Of a stretch of DNA of 64,000 nucleotides, positions 1 through 11,200 are shown one piece after another; within the stretch, counting starts at the first letter, position 1, and each line of letters opens with the position of its first letter. The stretch is taken from positions 1,612,001 to 1,676,000 of the forward strand of contig SMMW01000522.1 of the NCBI GenBank assembly GCA_004794655.1, in the 5' to 3' direction. The notes under the pieces were generated by a model that searched no databases, was not told the DNA's origin, and saw only the letters and a list, made by a program, of their open reading frames with translations. A program made the position numbers and the translations under genes. This DNA is from Marisa cornuarietis (taxonomy: Eukaryota; Mollusca; Gastropoda; Architaenioglossa; Ampullariidae).

Positions 1-542
1 GATTTGACCTGGCTTCTCTAGTCTTAAGGCATGCCTGTTAAGATTCAATGCTGCCTACTCAAGCCCATGACCATTATATGATTCTTAAAAGCAAAAGCGT
101 TAAATGTCTTAATGGGGTGGTAGATATTGATTCCCAAAAATCTATCCATTTGCTTACCCCTAGTGACTGGTAGAAGTTAAAGCTTGAATGAATGAATGAA
201 TGCAAATAAACCTCATTCATTCTCAGATACACATTAGGCTTAGGCCTTTACAGTGTAAACATTCATGTACAAACCTAATGTCTTCGATGACCCCTTTCTT
301 TATATGGCAGTAGTAATGTTTGCATGCAGGTAACTCCAGAACAGCCTCTTTTGTTTCTTTTTTGGAAGGATCATAATAGGGACTAGGTGTTATCACCCTC
401 CTACATTTTATTTTGAATGCTTTTTTGCATCTGTATCAAACTAGAGACCCAGCATTGCAGGTCTTGTCATCTTTTGAGCCAGAATCTTTTGTTCTGTTTT
501 ATATCATGTATAAACTGTCACTATCTGTTCTTTCTATGCTAG

Positions 543-624
543 TCTTGTCCATGTTGCCAAATCTGCGAGAATCCATAAACAAAGAGCTTAATTCTGACAG
601 CATCACACATTTACTGCAGAGCAG
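543..624 (+). CDS. PEX3: PEX3 exon (first in window)
   Basis: Starts after the acceptor ending TATGCTAG and ends before GTAAGATG. It encodes (x)LSMLPNLRESINKELNSDS and further, the conserved helix after the membrane anchor. Its first codon is split with an exon upstream of the window; I found no convincing preceding exon in 1-540. Confidence 0.85.
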
Positions 625-3600
625 GTAAGATGTTTTCATGTGTTGATATGTTATCTTACATATGTTACAAGACAAAATTAGATGTTTCTATTCACAGTAT
701 CCTGTTTTATAATTATATTTTTGAAGACTTCACTGATATTGTGACCCATTTACTTTGTCTCAAGAAAACAGCAAGTAATTGCTGGAGTTTACTAAAAAGT
801 GTTACTTGTTAGAAACCCATCCCAAGATATCTCCAAGACCAGAAAGTACTGTGTTGAAACTGTTAACTACTGAGACTACTGGATGGTCTTAAAAATTCCA
901 CATTAGCACATTATGTCATTGTTACATGTGCATAAAATTGTTTAAGTATTGTTACAAATGTCCTCCAAATAGGTCATAAAAATTCCTTTAGCTGTTATTA
1001 TATTTTAGATATATATTGTTTATGTAATCTTCCAGTCCTCCAAACAAGATGTCTCTGTGGGAACAGCTCAAGATTATCAGTAAGCTTATATTTTTAAAGA
1101 TTTAAAAAATTTATTTAAATTCCTTATGTTTACACACCCAGACAAAGATGGATAAGCATGTCTTCCAAATAACATTTGTAACATCTATTGGAAAGCTATT
1201 TCGGATGTGATTTATGACTTTAAAGAAAGACCAATCTTGCTCAATGGTACCAAAAGACTTACAAGCTGAAGTTGAACTGAGAAATGTGAGGGTCAAGGGA
1301 TCATTACATATAAGGAAACACTTGTTCAGGTATTTGGAAATATTTCGCACATAAGAAAGAAGCAAAGATTATTTCACATTAAATATCTGGTTAATGGTGT
1401 CTGATTTATATTAGCAACCACCACTTTTTTCAGTCCCTGCAATCTGTTTTGTCAGACTAGACAGTCATGCAATGTTGTAGGTGTGACACGCGTCGTGATT
1501 GTAGTGTATGGGTGCTGTCTTCTATCCTTGTTGCTGCGAGTGCAGCTCAATGTTGTGGGTGGATATCTGTTCCTGGACAGCCTTGGTCAAAAGTCACCGC
1601 AGGTAGGATCTGAGGAGAGTAAATTTATACAAACATGAAGATTCAGTGTGCAGTAAATGTCTATACAAATATTTTATAGGTAGAGACAATTGACAGTTTG
1701 ATTGCAGAATGTTGCAGATTGTGATGGTTTTAATTTTCTGAAATAAACAAGGGCAATTATTTCAACCCCATTCTAAAAGAATATTTATTGCAGGCTCAAT
1801 CAACAGATGCAAGAAGCAAACAGCAGACAATACCACAGAATGTACAAGAAAAATACTTGTCACTTATTGGCTACTTTCTAAAGCAAGGTACAATTATTTT
1901 TTTTTTTTTGCTGCTCTTTCTTTTTCTTTCAATATTTGTATGATGAGGAAGAAGTATTAGGTTATAAGTATGTCCTTTTAGAATGCCTTGGCATATAGAG
2001 GTTCTGTGCTAACACCAAACACTTCCCTCTTTGAGAGATCTTAACTGGAAATGATCTGGCCAAATGGGAAAAGTGAACCAAAGGTCTATCCCCAAACAGT
2101 TCTTGAACACACACACAATGATGGGGCTTCATAGATTTAGACATGCTATTCCAGAGACAACAGCCTGAACCCCAAAGAAGTATTTGTGCACCTCCAGATG
2201 CAAAGCATCGTTTTTGGATGGGTGGACACACACACACACACAAACCAAAAAAACACACACACACACTTTCTGATCCTGGTTATGTGTTGGTGCTTCAGAT
2301 AAACAGCTATAACAATAAAACAGTATCTTTATGATAATATGATTGTTTTACATCTTGCTAGACAGTCCAGATAACATGACTTAAAACTTAGTTTTTGTCA
2401 GTCCATTAGGTCTTTAGTATTATTATTTTTACAAAGTGTTTTGACATGGGTTTCAGGAATTTTTGATCTTTGTGCATTTGTACGACATGCAGTTGCCAAA
2501 GAAGTAAGCGGGTAAGAATTGCATGCTTAGTCACTTGTAGGTAGATGTTACTCTCTATAGGTAGGTAGTCACTTGTTCATGTATGAAAGGATGTTACTGA
2601 CTGAAACAAGTCACTTGTCCATGTATGAGAAGATGATACTGTAGCATTGTAACGTTTCGCGGCTCAAACTCATTTACTATTATATCATTTATTTTATTAA
2701 GTGTTCAATAGCCTGGGTGGAACAGCTGCACGTTCTTGAATGGTCTCGTGACCCTGTGACGCAGACTTGCTTATTACATCACACCATGACGCAATAAAGA
2801 ATGCGAGACTTCAGAGTTACAAAAAGATTAATTTTTGGAGTAAGTCGACATGGTGTGGTGTAGCTGTACCCGGCACAGTCTAAATCAGGTGAGAATCCAC
2901 CGCTAGTGATTACACCGCTAAGTAAATTAATGTATTTGATCGGCGTGGATCCCACGTAGCTATAGCTAGTGTTGCTAGGCGATCACCTGGGTGACCGAGC
3001 TGTTCAGCATGCGATTAGTCAAGACCCGAGGTCGGGGAATTTAGTTAGCGGGCATAACGTCTCCCAGGCATTCAGCAGCAATCTTTCAGTGTAGACTGAC
3101 CTGCACACCACTAGCAGACAATTATTATAGCGGACGCTGATATCTCTCTACCGAAGGGTAGAAACTGTAAGCCTGCTTGCATTGGAAAGTAGGCACGCCT
3201 AAGCTGTACTCAAGATTCACCAGCAATCTGTCAGTGTTGACTGACCTGCAGACGTCTTTGTAACGGACCCAACATCTCTCTCTACCGAAGGGTAGAATTT
3301 GGAAGCCTGCTACACCGGGAAAAACACACTAAGCCGTACTTCAGATTAAGCGGCGATCTGTCAGTGAAGTGTGACCTGCACACCACCAGCAGACGTTTTG
3401 CAACGGTCGCTGACATCTCTCTCTACCGAAGGGTAGAAATAGGAAGCCCGCTTACACTTGGGTGTAAGCACTGCTAAGCTGAGCCCCAGATACAGTTGTA
3501 TCAAGAACTGTATGACACAGAGATGGAATTTGTTGATTACAATCCGCCTGAGACTTCTCCAGCAAGGCTAATCTTCAGGCCAGGATATACTCTCGTGTTC

Positions 3601-6591
3601 CGTGAAGATCTTATATTGTGATTCATGATTCTTACACTCATCTTGTTTGCTGACCTGCACACCACCACCAGACGTTTCATAATGGGTGCAGGGGTCTCTC
3701 TACCAAAGCTGTTCCAGATCCAGCTGACATCCTTCCAGCAAGAACTGGATGACGCAGAGTCGACCGTTGTCCACTTCACTCCACCGGGATCTGCTCTTGT
3801 GTTCCGTGGGAATCTTCATATTGTGATTCTTGAATCTGGATACCCTTTTCTGTGCAAACTTGTGCACGCCTTAGATACAATTTGCCGGTCAGCAACTCAG
3901 GTGTAACCTGTCTGCGAGCTGTCCACCTACCTTGGATTTACCTGATGACAAAGTGACAGGTGACATTTGCCTGGGAAAAGAGGACCCTAACTTTCTGTGT
4001 TAGTCAGTTATACTAGTTCTAGACTGTTCTCCATTTCTTTCATCATCTCATCATCTCTACTTTTATTTTGGAACATTAAATGTTGGAATCGTTGGCCGGC
4101 CCTTTTTGTCTGAAAAAGGAAGAAGAGTGCCACGAGCGTAGCTACATGTAGATGTACACTTACGCTCGCATCCATTTATAAGTGCACTCTTCACCCAAAA
4201 CGTTACAAGCATGTTGCCAGAAACTTGCATGTTGGAGTGATGTGACCATGCTAGTATGTTGTTGCCCATAGCTGCATGCTTGGGGTTTTAATCTTCACAT
4301 ATTTCTTGTTAAGCATTTCAAAACATACGGTGCTTTAAAGTGTTGATTTTAAAGATGTATTTTAGCATTTAAAATTACATTGAACCGTAGTGTAATATAT
4401 TTGTGATATATAATATTACTTTCTTTTTATGCCCACATATGATCACTGTAGCACTGTGGTTTCCACATTCAACCGGTGCAGAGAAACTAAAGAGCAATGG
4501 AAATCTAGTACACACCATTTTATTGTCATTGTCATGCAAATGATGGTGTTCAGTTACCATCAAAATCAGACCCTCCTGTACAGTGCCAGATCTGTTTCTG
4601 TGCACAAAGTTGTATCTTCCTGAGGCACTTTATCAAAAGAGTTAGACAAGTCAGTTTTCTGCATCTGTGATGGGAATTCATCGAGTCCTGAGGCTTGGCT
4701 ACAAGTACAATTATCTCTTGTCCTTAAAGATGAGCAACTGAAACAGAGGAGAGATACACCTGCTCAAGAAACTTGGCGCAGGGCTTAACTCAGATAAGGT
4801 TGTTCATAAGAAAGCTTTCCCAGCACCAATGTTTTAAAAGGCACATGCAACCTACTTCTCTAAAAATGTCTTTCCAAATTTCTCATAAGCTGCAGAGAAG
4901 CCATGGTTTTTGAAATTGCATTGTCTTTCACAGATGTTTTGAAATGATGCTTTTATTCATGCAAGAAAAAGACTAGTTAGTCCTTTTCCAGATCAGTAAA
5001 TGCCGTCTCAGTGAGTTGATGTGATTAAAGTAAGCTTAAATGACCTTGCTTGCAGCATTTCTCTGAAGGAGCTGATGTCTATTGACTACGTCCAGGGTGT
5101 TTTGAATGCTGTCCGTGAGCGAGTAGAATGTGGCCGAGCGGAATTGTGTCAGGGTCCACCCACGCTGCCTCTGGTTCAGTACTTGTTGCCGGGAGAAAAG
5201 GTGCCTGATATTGTAAGCATTTTGAAGGTTTTGCATGCCTGTATGTTTTCATTTGGGAAAAAAAAAATGAAAACTGTTTTTCCCTCCGAACCATTTAACC
5301 TAAGTGAAACTAAGCAGAAAAAATAACTTTGTATGAAAAATCTTTGTGGTCTTTATGCTGTCAGGAGATGAAGACAGATGAAGAAGAAACATGCGATAAA
5401 CTAGTCAAAGAGACAAGAGACATCTTGGAAAGGTGAGGAAAATAATCCTTTCTGGCATAAAATAGTTTTTCAAGCCATGATAATTCTCTAGACTATAAAT
5501 CTATAAATACACCCATTGAATATTTTGTTTCACACATTATTTGCTGGGAAAGTTTAAATCAATATACTCTGTCACCACTGACATTCTGTACTTTTGTTTA
5601 GTTATGAATTACAATGCAGACAATGACACTTAAGTTTCTGAGGGATCAAATCATTATCATCATCCAACAAACATTTCTTGAAAAATATACATAAGAATTG
5701 CATCATGTTTTTCAGCCCTGACTTTCACCTGGTTCTCCAGGAAAGCTTAGAAAGAGGTTTTACAAGGGTGATGGACACACTGGCAGATCACTACCGACTG
5801 AAGATGAATGCAGAAAATCCCCAAATAGGGTAAAACAGAATTGCGTAGGAGCATCTGTAATTTGCACACACTGAACCAGATATATAATTAGGACATTCAC
5901 CATGTGATCTGTTGTCTCAAATGTTTTGTGGAAAAAAGTTATTAAAGTACACAGTTTTTCAACTGAAAAGGTCTGCTTTAGTTTGTGATAAATGTGATAA
6001 TTCATGAGCCGGATTGTGCCACATAGCATATTGTTAGAAAAGAAGTATGGTAGAAATTCTTCTAACAGCAGTAATGTATTTGATTAATCTATCTCATGCA
6101 CAAAAGTATCTTGTCAATACAGGCTGTATGAAGTGACCATGCCATGTGCCAAGCTGCTGCCAGTTCTGGAGAGTGTGTTAGACAACATGCTTTGTGATGC
6201 TCCCAATCCTTTTGTCCAGGTACATCAAAGTTTTTGTATTTTATTTTGGTAAGCTTAGTATGTTTAGTGTAGGGTGTTCTCATCCACATATTAGTGATCA
6301 TACATTTGGAAGATGCCACATACTGTCACAAACATACCTGCATGATAAAGACAAAGCAAACAACAGCAGAATCATTCAATGTTTACAGGGTTGCAGTGTG
6401 CTCGGCCTTTCCAGGAAGGAGATGAAGTAATTATCTTTTTTTCCCACTTGATGTAAGTTCTTTTTTTTCACTTTTTTATGCTAAATGTGATTTCCCTGTT
6501 TCAGGAGTTGCTTCTCTTGGAGCAAATGAAAAACCTAGCAGCCAACATCTATGAAGCCTTTAGCCAAGAACAGCCCCTGTCTCCAGCTTGA
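543..6591 (+). CDS. PEX3: Peroxisomal biogenesis factor 3 (PEX3), 5'-truncated by the window edge; ten exons
   Basis: PEX3 is the peroxisomal membrane receptor that docks PEX19 carrying newly made membrane proteins. Exons are 543-624, 1036-1079, 1481-1602, 1794-1887, 2457-2511, 5056-5212, 5365-5432, 5716-5829, 6123-6219 and 6505-6591, all with AG acceptors and GT donors and with compatible phases. Joined they give about 305 residues ending in a TGA stop. They align end to end with human PEX3 (373 aa) from about residue 69 onward. Clear matches include VLSMLPNLRES, SLWEQLKIIS, LLRVQLNVVGGYLF, KYLSLIGYFLKQG, SPDFHLVLQESLERGF and the C-terminal NLAANIYEAFS. The Trp in SLWEQLKIIS matches human W104, a PEX19-contact residue. 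The first ~68 residues, with the membrane anchor, are not in the window. Identification is secure; single-base exon edges are inferred from splice motifs. Confidence 0.95.
1036..1079 (+). CDS. PEX3: PEX3 exon
   Basis: Follows TAATCTTCCAG and ends at the donor GTAAGC. It encodes SPPNKMSLWEQLKII with both end codons split; it carries the Trp corresponding to the PEX19-binding Trp of human PEX3. Confidence 0.88.
1481..1602 (+). CDS. PEX3: PEX3 exon
   Basis: Acceptor AATGTTGTAG, donor GTAGGA. It encodes SVTRVVIVVYGCCLLSLLLR followed by VQLNVVGGYLFLDSLGQKSPQ, the hydrophobic core helix and conserved LRVQLN segment of PEX3. Confidence 0.9.
1794..1887 (+). CDS. PEX3: PEX3 exon
   Basis: Acceptor TTTATTGCAG, donor GTACAA. 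It encodes AQSTDARSKQQTIPQ and NVQEKYLSLIGYFLKQ, matching the PEX3 region around human residues 145-170. Confidence 0.92.
2457..2511 (+). CDS. PEX3: PEX3 exon
   Basis: Acceptor GGGTTTCAG, donor GTAAGA. It encodes GIFDLCAFVRHAVAKEVSG, equivalent to the human GLTELITVIKQAVQKVLG stretch. It is followed by the large 2.5-kb intron. Confidence 0.9.
2650..3930. repeat. Decayed repetitive element inside a PEX3 intron
   Basis: Within the 2.5-kb intron, this stretch is richer in CpG than its surroundings and contains internally repeated blocks. It is probably an old transposable element or satellite-like insertion; I could not recognise a family and saw no coding capacity for a transposase or reverse transcriptase. 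Outer limits are approximate, set where composition changes and the repeat similarity fades. Confidence 0.55.
3080..3480 (+). repeat. Three tandem ~134-141-bp units
   Basis: The motif CTCTCTACCGAAGGGTAGAA occurs at 3144, 3278 and 3419, each preceded by a TCAGTG...TGACCTGCA block and followed by GGAAGCC/TAAGCC and a TAAGC-type tail. Spacing is 134 and 141 bp. A further diverged copy of the TGACCTGCACACCACC...CTCTCTACC part lies at about 3650-3720, two unit lengths downstream. Confidence 0.85.
4122..4192. repeat. Imperfect hairpin
   Basis: Arms GAAGAGTGC plus GAGCGTA (4122-4140) are inverted at 4161-4192 (TACGCTCG and GTGCACTCTTC), with a 13-nt insertion in the right arm. The loop holds the palindrome CTACATGTAG. 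It lies in the PEX3 intron; no function is evident. Confidence 0.6.
5056..5212 (+). CDS. PEX3: PEX3 exon
   Basis: Acceptor TTGCTTGCAG, donor GTAAGC, phase 2 in and phase 0 out. It encodes ISLKELMSIDYVQGVLNAVR and continues to LPLVQYLLPGEKVPDI. The middle is diverged from vertebrates but keeps the helix pattern and the LP-rich loop. Confidence 0.9.
5365..5432 (+). CDS. PEX3: PEX3 exon
   Basis: Acceptor ATGCTGTCAG, donor GTGAGG. It encodes EMKTDEEETCDKLVKETRDI and LE(S), matching the human KLLNETRDMLESPDF block. Confidence 0.92.
5716..5829 (+). CDS. PEX3: PEX3 exon
   Basis: Acceptor GTTTTTCAG, donor GTAAAA. It encodes PDFHLVLQESLERGFTRVMD then TLADHYRLKMNAENPQI(G), the strongly conserved SPDF...RGF segment. 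Confidence 0.93.
6123..6219 (+). CDS. PEX3: PEX3 exon
   Basis: Acceptor GTCAATACAG, donor GTACAT. It encodes LYEVTMPCAKLLPVLESVLD and NMLCDAPNPFVQ, equivalent to the human SLPLAKIIPIVNGQIH region. Confidence 0.93.
6505..6591 (+). CDS. PEX3: PEX3 terminal coding exon
   Basis: Acceptor CCTGTTTCAG. It encodes ELLLLEQMKNLAANIYEAFS then QEQPLSPA and a TGA stop at 6589-6591. The NLAANIYEAFS block is near-identical to the human C-terminus. Confidence 0.95.
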   Translation, partial: ELLLLEQMKNLAANIYEAFSQEQPLSPA

Positions 6592-6762
6592 TGTCTCAAC
6601 TCTGTACCAGTAAAATCAGCTGAATGTGCAAAATCAAAAACATGTCAGAAAAACTATATTCACTTGATGGATGCTTTGAATCTTGAGTTAACCAGAGCCC
6701 TTCTTGGAAGTTTGTACAGCCATAAGCAATCTTGTTTGTCTCATGCTTAAATATCATAGTCC

Positions 6763-6768
6763 AATAAA
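6763..6768 (+). terminator. PEX3: Poly(A) signal of PEX3
   Basis: A canonical AATAAA lies 172 nt after the PEX3 stop codon, implying a short 3' UTR of roughly 190-200 nt. Position and strand fit; no transcript evidence is available. Confidence 0.7.
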
Positions 6769-8199
6769 GAAAAATTGCCATTTGATCTACTTTTAAGTTT
6801 CACTTTCTCTCATAATGAATGAGGTGGGTTAAGGGAACGAGAGCTAAGATCTACTCTTTGTCATTTTCAAAGCCCCAATACAAAGCATGTGATCACAAAC
6901 AAAGCATCAATTCATTCAAACCAAGAACCCCACAATCCCAGAAAATAATTCTTTATGTTCACAAGTCTCATACATGGTATGTTAAATCACATACATGTCC
7001 TGAAATATTAAAAACATGAAAATGACTCTTTTAAAATATCTATGCACTACAGAGGCAAACAAGCAAGCTCCTTTCAGTTTCACAACTGGCAAAGCATTGT
7101 GGACGGATGCATTTTAGAAAATTTCCAAACTGGTCAGAAATTACAAGAAATGGTAGTCAAGGCAAATCCTAGGAACCAGAATAAGTTTTTGTGATGGTCT
7201 TGGCAGGCTGGGAAAATGTTTTGGAACAGGCAAGTGTACTGATAGATCCTGAAGCCAAAATGATGACCATGTAAAGATGACATACAAAATGCAAAATAAT
7301 ACCAAAAAATTTAAGTGGCTGAATGCAGTGTGCTACATTATTAAAAAGAGAACAGTTACACTGCTTCTTTATATACTCTGGAGCATGGTTTCTGTCCTAA
7401 CATGAATGGTAGCTGCGCACTAACAGAGATGTACTATCTGCTCGTTTTTGAGACATAGTATTAATAGAAGTCGCAGTTACTGTCAAAAAAAGTAATTAAA
7501 ACAATTCTTTCTTCTATTTGAAAGAAACTAAACAAACATTCCATTCATCAGCAGCTTTTGTTATTATATATATCTGTTCACCTTATATTTTTGAGTAACT
7601 GTAATGCTTTAGCATGGAATATTCTTTGTACCATGGAAAATATACAACATAGTTTTGTAGAGCATAGCTTGTTCAGTGCATCATGCACCACTGATTGCAG
7701 GAGTTCTGAGGTTGTCAGAGGTATTTGGAGAATGTACCTGCCACCATTACTGCATGATACAAAAGTTATCTCCACTCCTTAAAAATGTAATACCGAAATC
7801 AGCAACAAGTCAAAGTAATCAAACAGTGGAAGTCTTTCGTCTCAAGTCCAACTGACACTTCATCTTCACAAAAACATTGCATCTCCAAAAATGAAAAAAA
7901 TAACAAGTATCCATTCATACATTCTATTTTTACAGGTGTATGTATGTTGTGCTTGAGACAATGTGTTAAAATGCAAAAAGCTAAATATATCAGTTAGCAA
8001 CATATTACCCATTAAGATTTCCACTCTCAAGGAAATAAAAATCTCACACATTGTATTAAGTCCTGTCCATGTATTAAAGCCATTGGTCCTTATCATTTGG
8101 ACACTCGATTATCCATTAGGACACCTGGCTTAACAGAAAGTCAGGGAGAAGGTGATCCCCAAATAAAACATGTGAAGTGACAAAGCTACAAAGTCAGTG
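6769..8199. other. Convergent spacer between PEX3 and tetraspanin A, including the tetraspanin 3' UTR
   Basis: AT-rich DNA with no coding exon on either strand that I can support. It must contain the 3' end of the minus-strand tetraspanin transcript; no canonical AATAAA on the minus strand stood out, so its cleavage site is not assigned. Confidence 0.5.
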
Positions 8200-8253
8200 T
8201 CAGCGGCCAGGCATCAATCGGTACATGCAGATAGACAGAACAAGTTCCACCAG
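8200..8253 (-). CDS. Tetraspanin A exon 8 (C-terminus)
   Basis: Acceptor TATTTACAG on the minus strand. It encodes LVELVLSICMYRLMPGR and a TGA stop, completing membrane segment 4 and a short cytoplasmic tail. Confidence 0.88.
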   Translation of the reverse strand: MVELVLSICMYRLMPGR

Positions 8254-11200
8254 CTGTAAATATAAAGGTAAACGATGCAGTGAAAATATCACTTTGTGCA
8301 ATCCTCCATCAACAACAAAAGACACACCCTCTTCAATCAAGAAATTGTCAGTAGATTTGCTTTAGTTTTTCAACATGACTTTTCTTAAAAAGAGAAAAGA
8401 AAATTTCTTGTATTTTAATTACTCTGTTTTTCACTGGCTGTGGATATCCTCTAAACATGATCATAACCTATGGCCACTGCTTCTTGTTGTAATAGCAGTT
8501 ATAACACAGTTTAAAAATAAAGCGAATTATTGTCTTAATTGTCTAAGTCAATAAAAGTTTTGATTCAGGAAAATACATCTCATCTCAATAATCTGTTTAT
8601 CTATTAAAATTCCCATTTAGTTTTTGTTAAGAAGACATTTAAACATCACTTCTGAACCAAAAACAGCAAAGACTGGAGTTCATGCACCTTTATATTTCAT
8701 TGTACCTTCTGAATTCTGGAAGACTAAATAATCACCAGCTATCATAGTTACTTACCATGAAGATGCCCACCACTATTGCTGAGGATCCTATGACCCCACC
8801 AGTGTATAGTAGATATTTCCGCAGCACATCAAAACATCCCTATTAAGTAGTTATTTATTAATGCATGTGCAAAGGTGTACAGCTAGTTTTAAACAATGTT
8901 TTTGTTGTGTTTTTGTTGTATCATTATTTCACAATATGAAAATAAAGAGTGCACAGGTGGACAATCATAAATGCATGTATAAACACATGCATGTGCTCAA
9001 TTGCACACACACACACACACACACATGAATTCTAAAAACTAAGATGAACACATACCGTTGTGTAGAGAGTGTAGTTAAGAGTGGAAAGATCTATGGTGAC
9101 TGGGGGTCCAACAGATGGAGGCCCCACACCCTCCACTGTTCCCATGCATAGATCAAGATTCTCATCTCCTCTGCAACAACTTGAGGGCACTTTGCTGTTA
9201 TCTGCAAATATATGGCAACAGCATGGTACACTAAACATAAAAGTACCAAAGATGAAAATCTTGCAAGTAGTACATAGCTTGATGATACCACATGTTTTTT
9301 CTGAGCCATTACAGTTGGAAAAATTGTTAGGACTAAATTAGGGATGATGTGCTGGAGGCGATCTTGCGGCCTGTGTGATGGTAACTAACCATTGTAAAAA
9401 CTTAACACTCTGATCACAAGTGAGAACACCTACTGTTAAACTTTTCTGACCACCACTGGCTGCGTTTGTAAAGCGCCCAAGATGTTGAACTATTGGTATC
9501 ACCAAAGGCCCCACAGCATTCAAACTGAAAACAAATTAATATTCAGGATTTTATTTCTTTAAAAATAGATTAGGAAAATAAAGCAAATCGATGTAAAGAA
9601 TACAAACTTAATGTGTATATTACAATCATTACAAAGTGCTAGCTCCATACATTGTAACATAGACCAGTATATAATGTGCGTAATGGTGACCAGTACATTT
9701 AATCCTGTGAAGCATGCAAAATGATTCATTAAATTACAGTCAGGTAAAACAGATATAAAACTTTTTTACTGGTGGTTTCATCAGGATTTAAGCATTCAGA
9801 ATACAGTACTAAATCTCCTGGTCTATATGTTACAGTCCTTAGTAACAGTGGTACAGCTAAGTCTTATTATATGTCCTTATCGTGCATCTTTCACTGGTGA
9901 TGTTTTAAGTGTGATCACAAAAGAAATGCCATTTCTGATTATGACAAGTTTCACTTAAACAAACACGCATCTCCTTAGACAGCTACACTGTCTTTCTCTT
10001 CTCAGTCTTCTCATTATTTCTCCTAGCATGTTTATACATGCACACATATGCACACATATACACATCCACTGTTGTATCATTAAGTACTTTTTTGTCTGGC
10101 TACTTCTAAGAAACTGAAATCATGTTCATCCCTGCAAAAAGATAATAAAACTTCAAGAGATAATAACTCACAGTGCGTTGAATAGTGTCCCAAGCTTCAG
10201 TAATCTGGCGATTTTCACTATTCAAATCAACATTGATGCCATAATGAGAGATGATAATACCCTCCATCTTCTCCTTCACTTTATCCTCAAGCTAGTGACA
10301 AAGGACAATATATGCTCAAGCTTGTGATGAAGCACACTTTATTCCATAGGCTCTTGAAAATTTTCTTTTTTTAAAATGTCAGCATGTTTATCTCCTTCAT
10401 AACATTATTTCAACAACTTCCGGAGTTTTTTTTTTATTTCCAGTGAAGTGAAAAAATATTTCTTAAGAACAAATTATAAATTAGTATTTTTATATAAAGT
10501 AAAATTAAAAATGAGCATAACATCTAAAGATATGCCTCAAACCTTGCAAGCCAAATATAATGACAGCATTGAAAGAACATTAGTGAACAGGAAGAACATA
10601 CTCACATCACTAATAAGAACATATCCAATAATTCCAGCCACAAACAGCATGACTGACATAAAGGCCAAAAGTCCCAGATGCTGCGTGCAGAAACACAGGT
10701 CATGAAAGTGCCGCAACTTGTTGCATACAGAAACAGTTTATAAATGCAGTACAGGAAGATACAATAATGTTTCCCATTCAAGAAAGGAAAAGACCCGTGC
10801 TGTAATAGTATAACTCTAGCTTCACTAGGACAAAGTGATGCATAATACATAAAAATAGTACATAATACATAAAAAACTCTCCAGTGAGTTAAGTCTTATT
10901 AGTGCTGTCTTATTATATCTCAGCATAATTTCACAGATAAGTAGTAGTTATGGTGATGGAGATATAAAATCAGCTACAGAAAAGATGACAGAAATACTAA
11001 TGATATTCCACAAATTACTCTGCTTAAACAAATGAAGAGCATTTTCTATGCTGGTCTGAGGCTGTGGAATTCTCTTCTGAATAATCTTCATCACATGGAC
11101 TCCACTAAACATTTCAAAAATGATTTGAATATGTACCTGGTCAAGAAAAAAACTTTCACTCTCACTTTTTCACAACTTTGCTGTACTGGCGGTTTTCTTG

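Noticed and set aside
1..540. Further upstream PEX3 exon
   Set aside because: No frame here matches the conserved PEX3 N-terminus or membrane anchor with proper splice sites.
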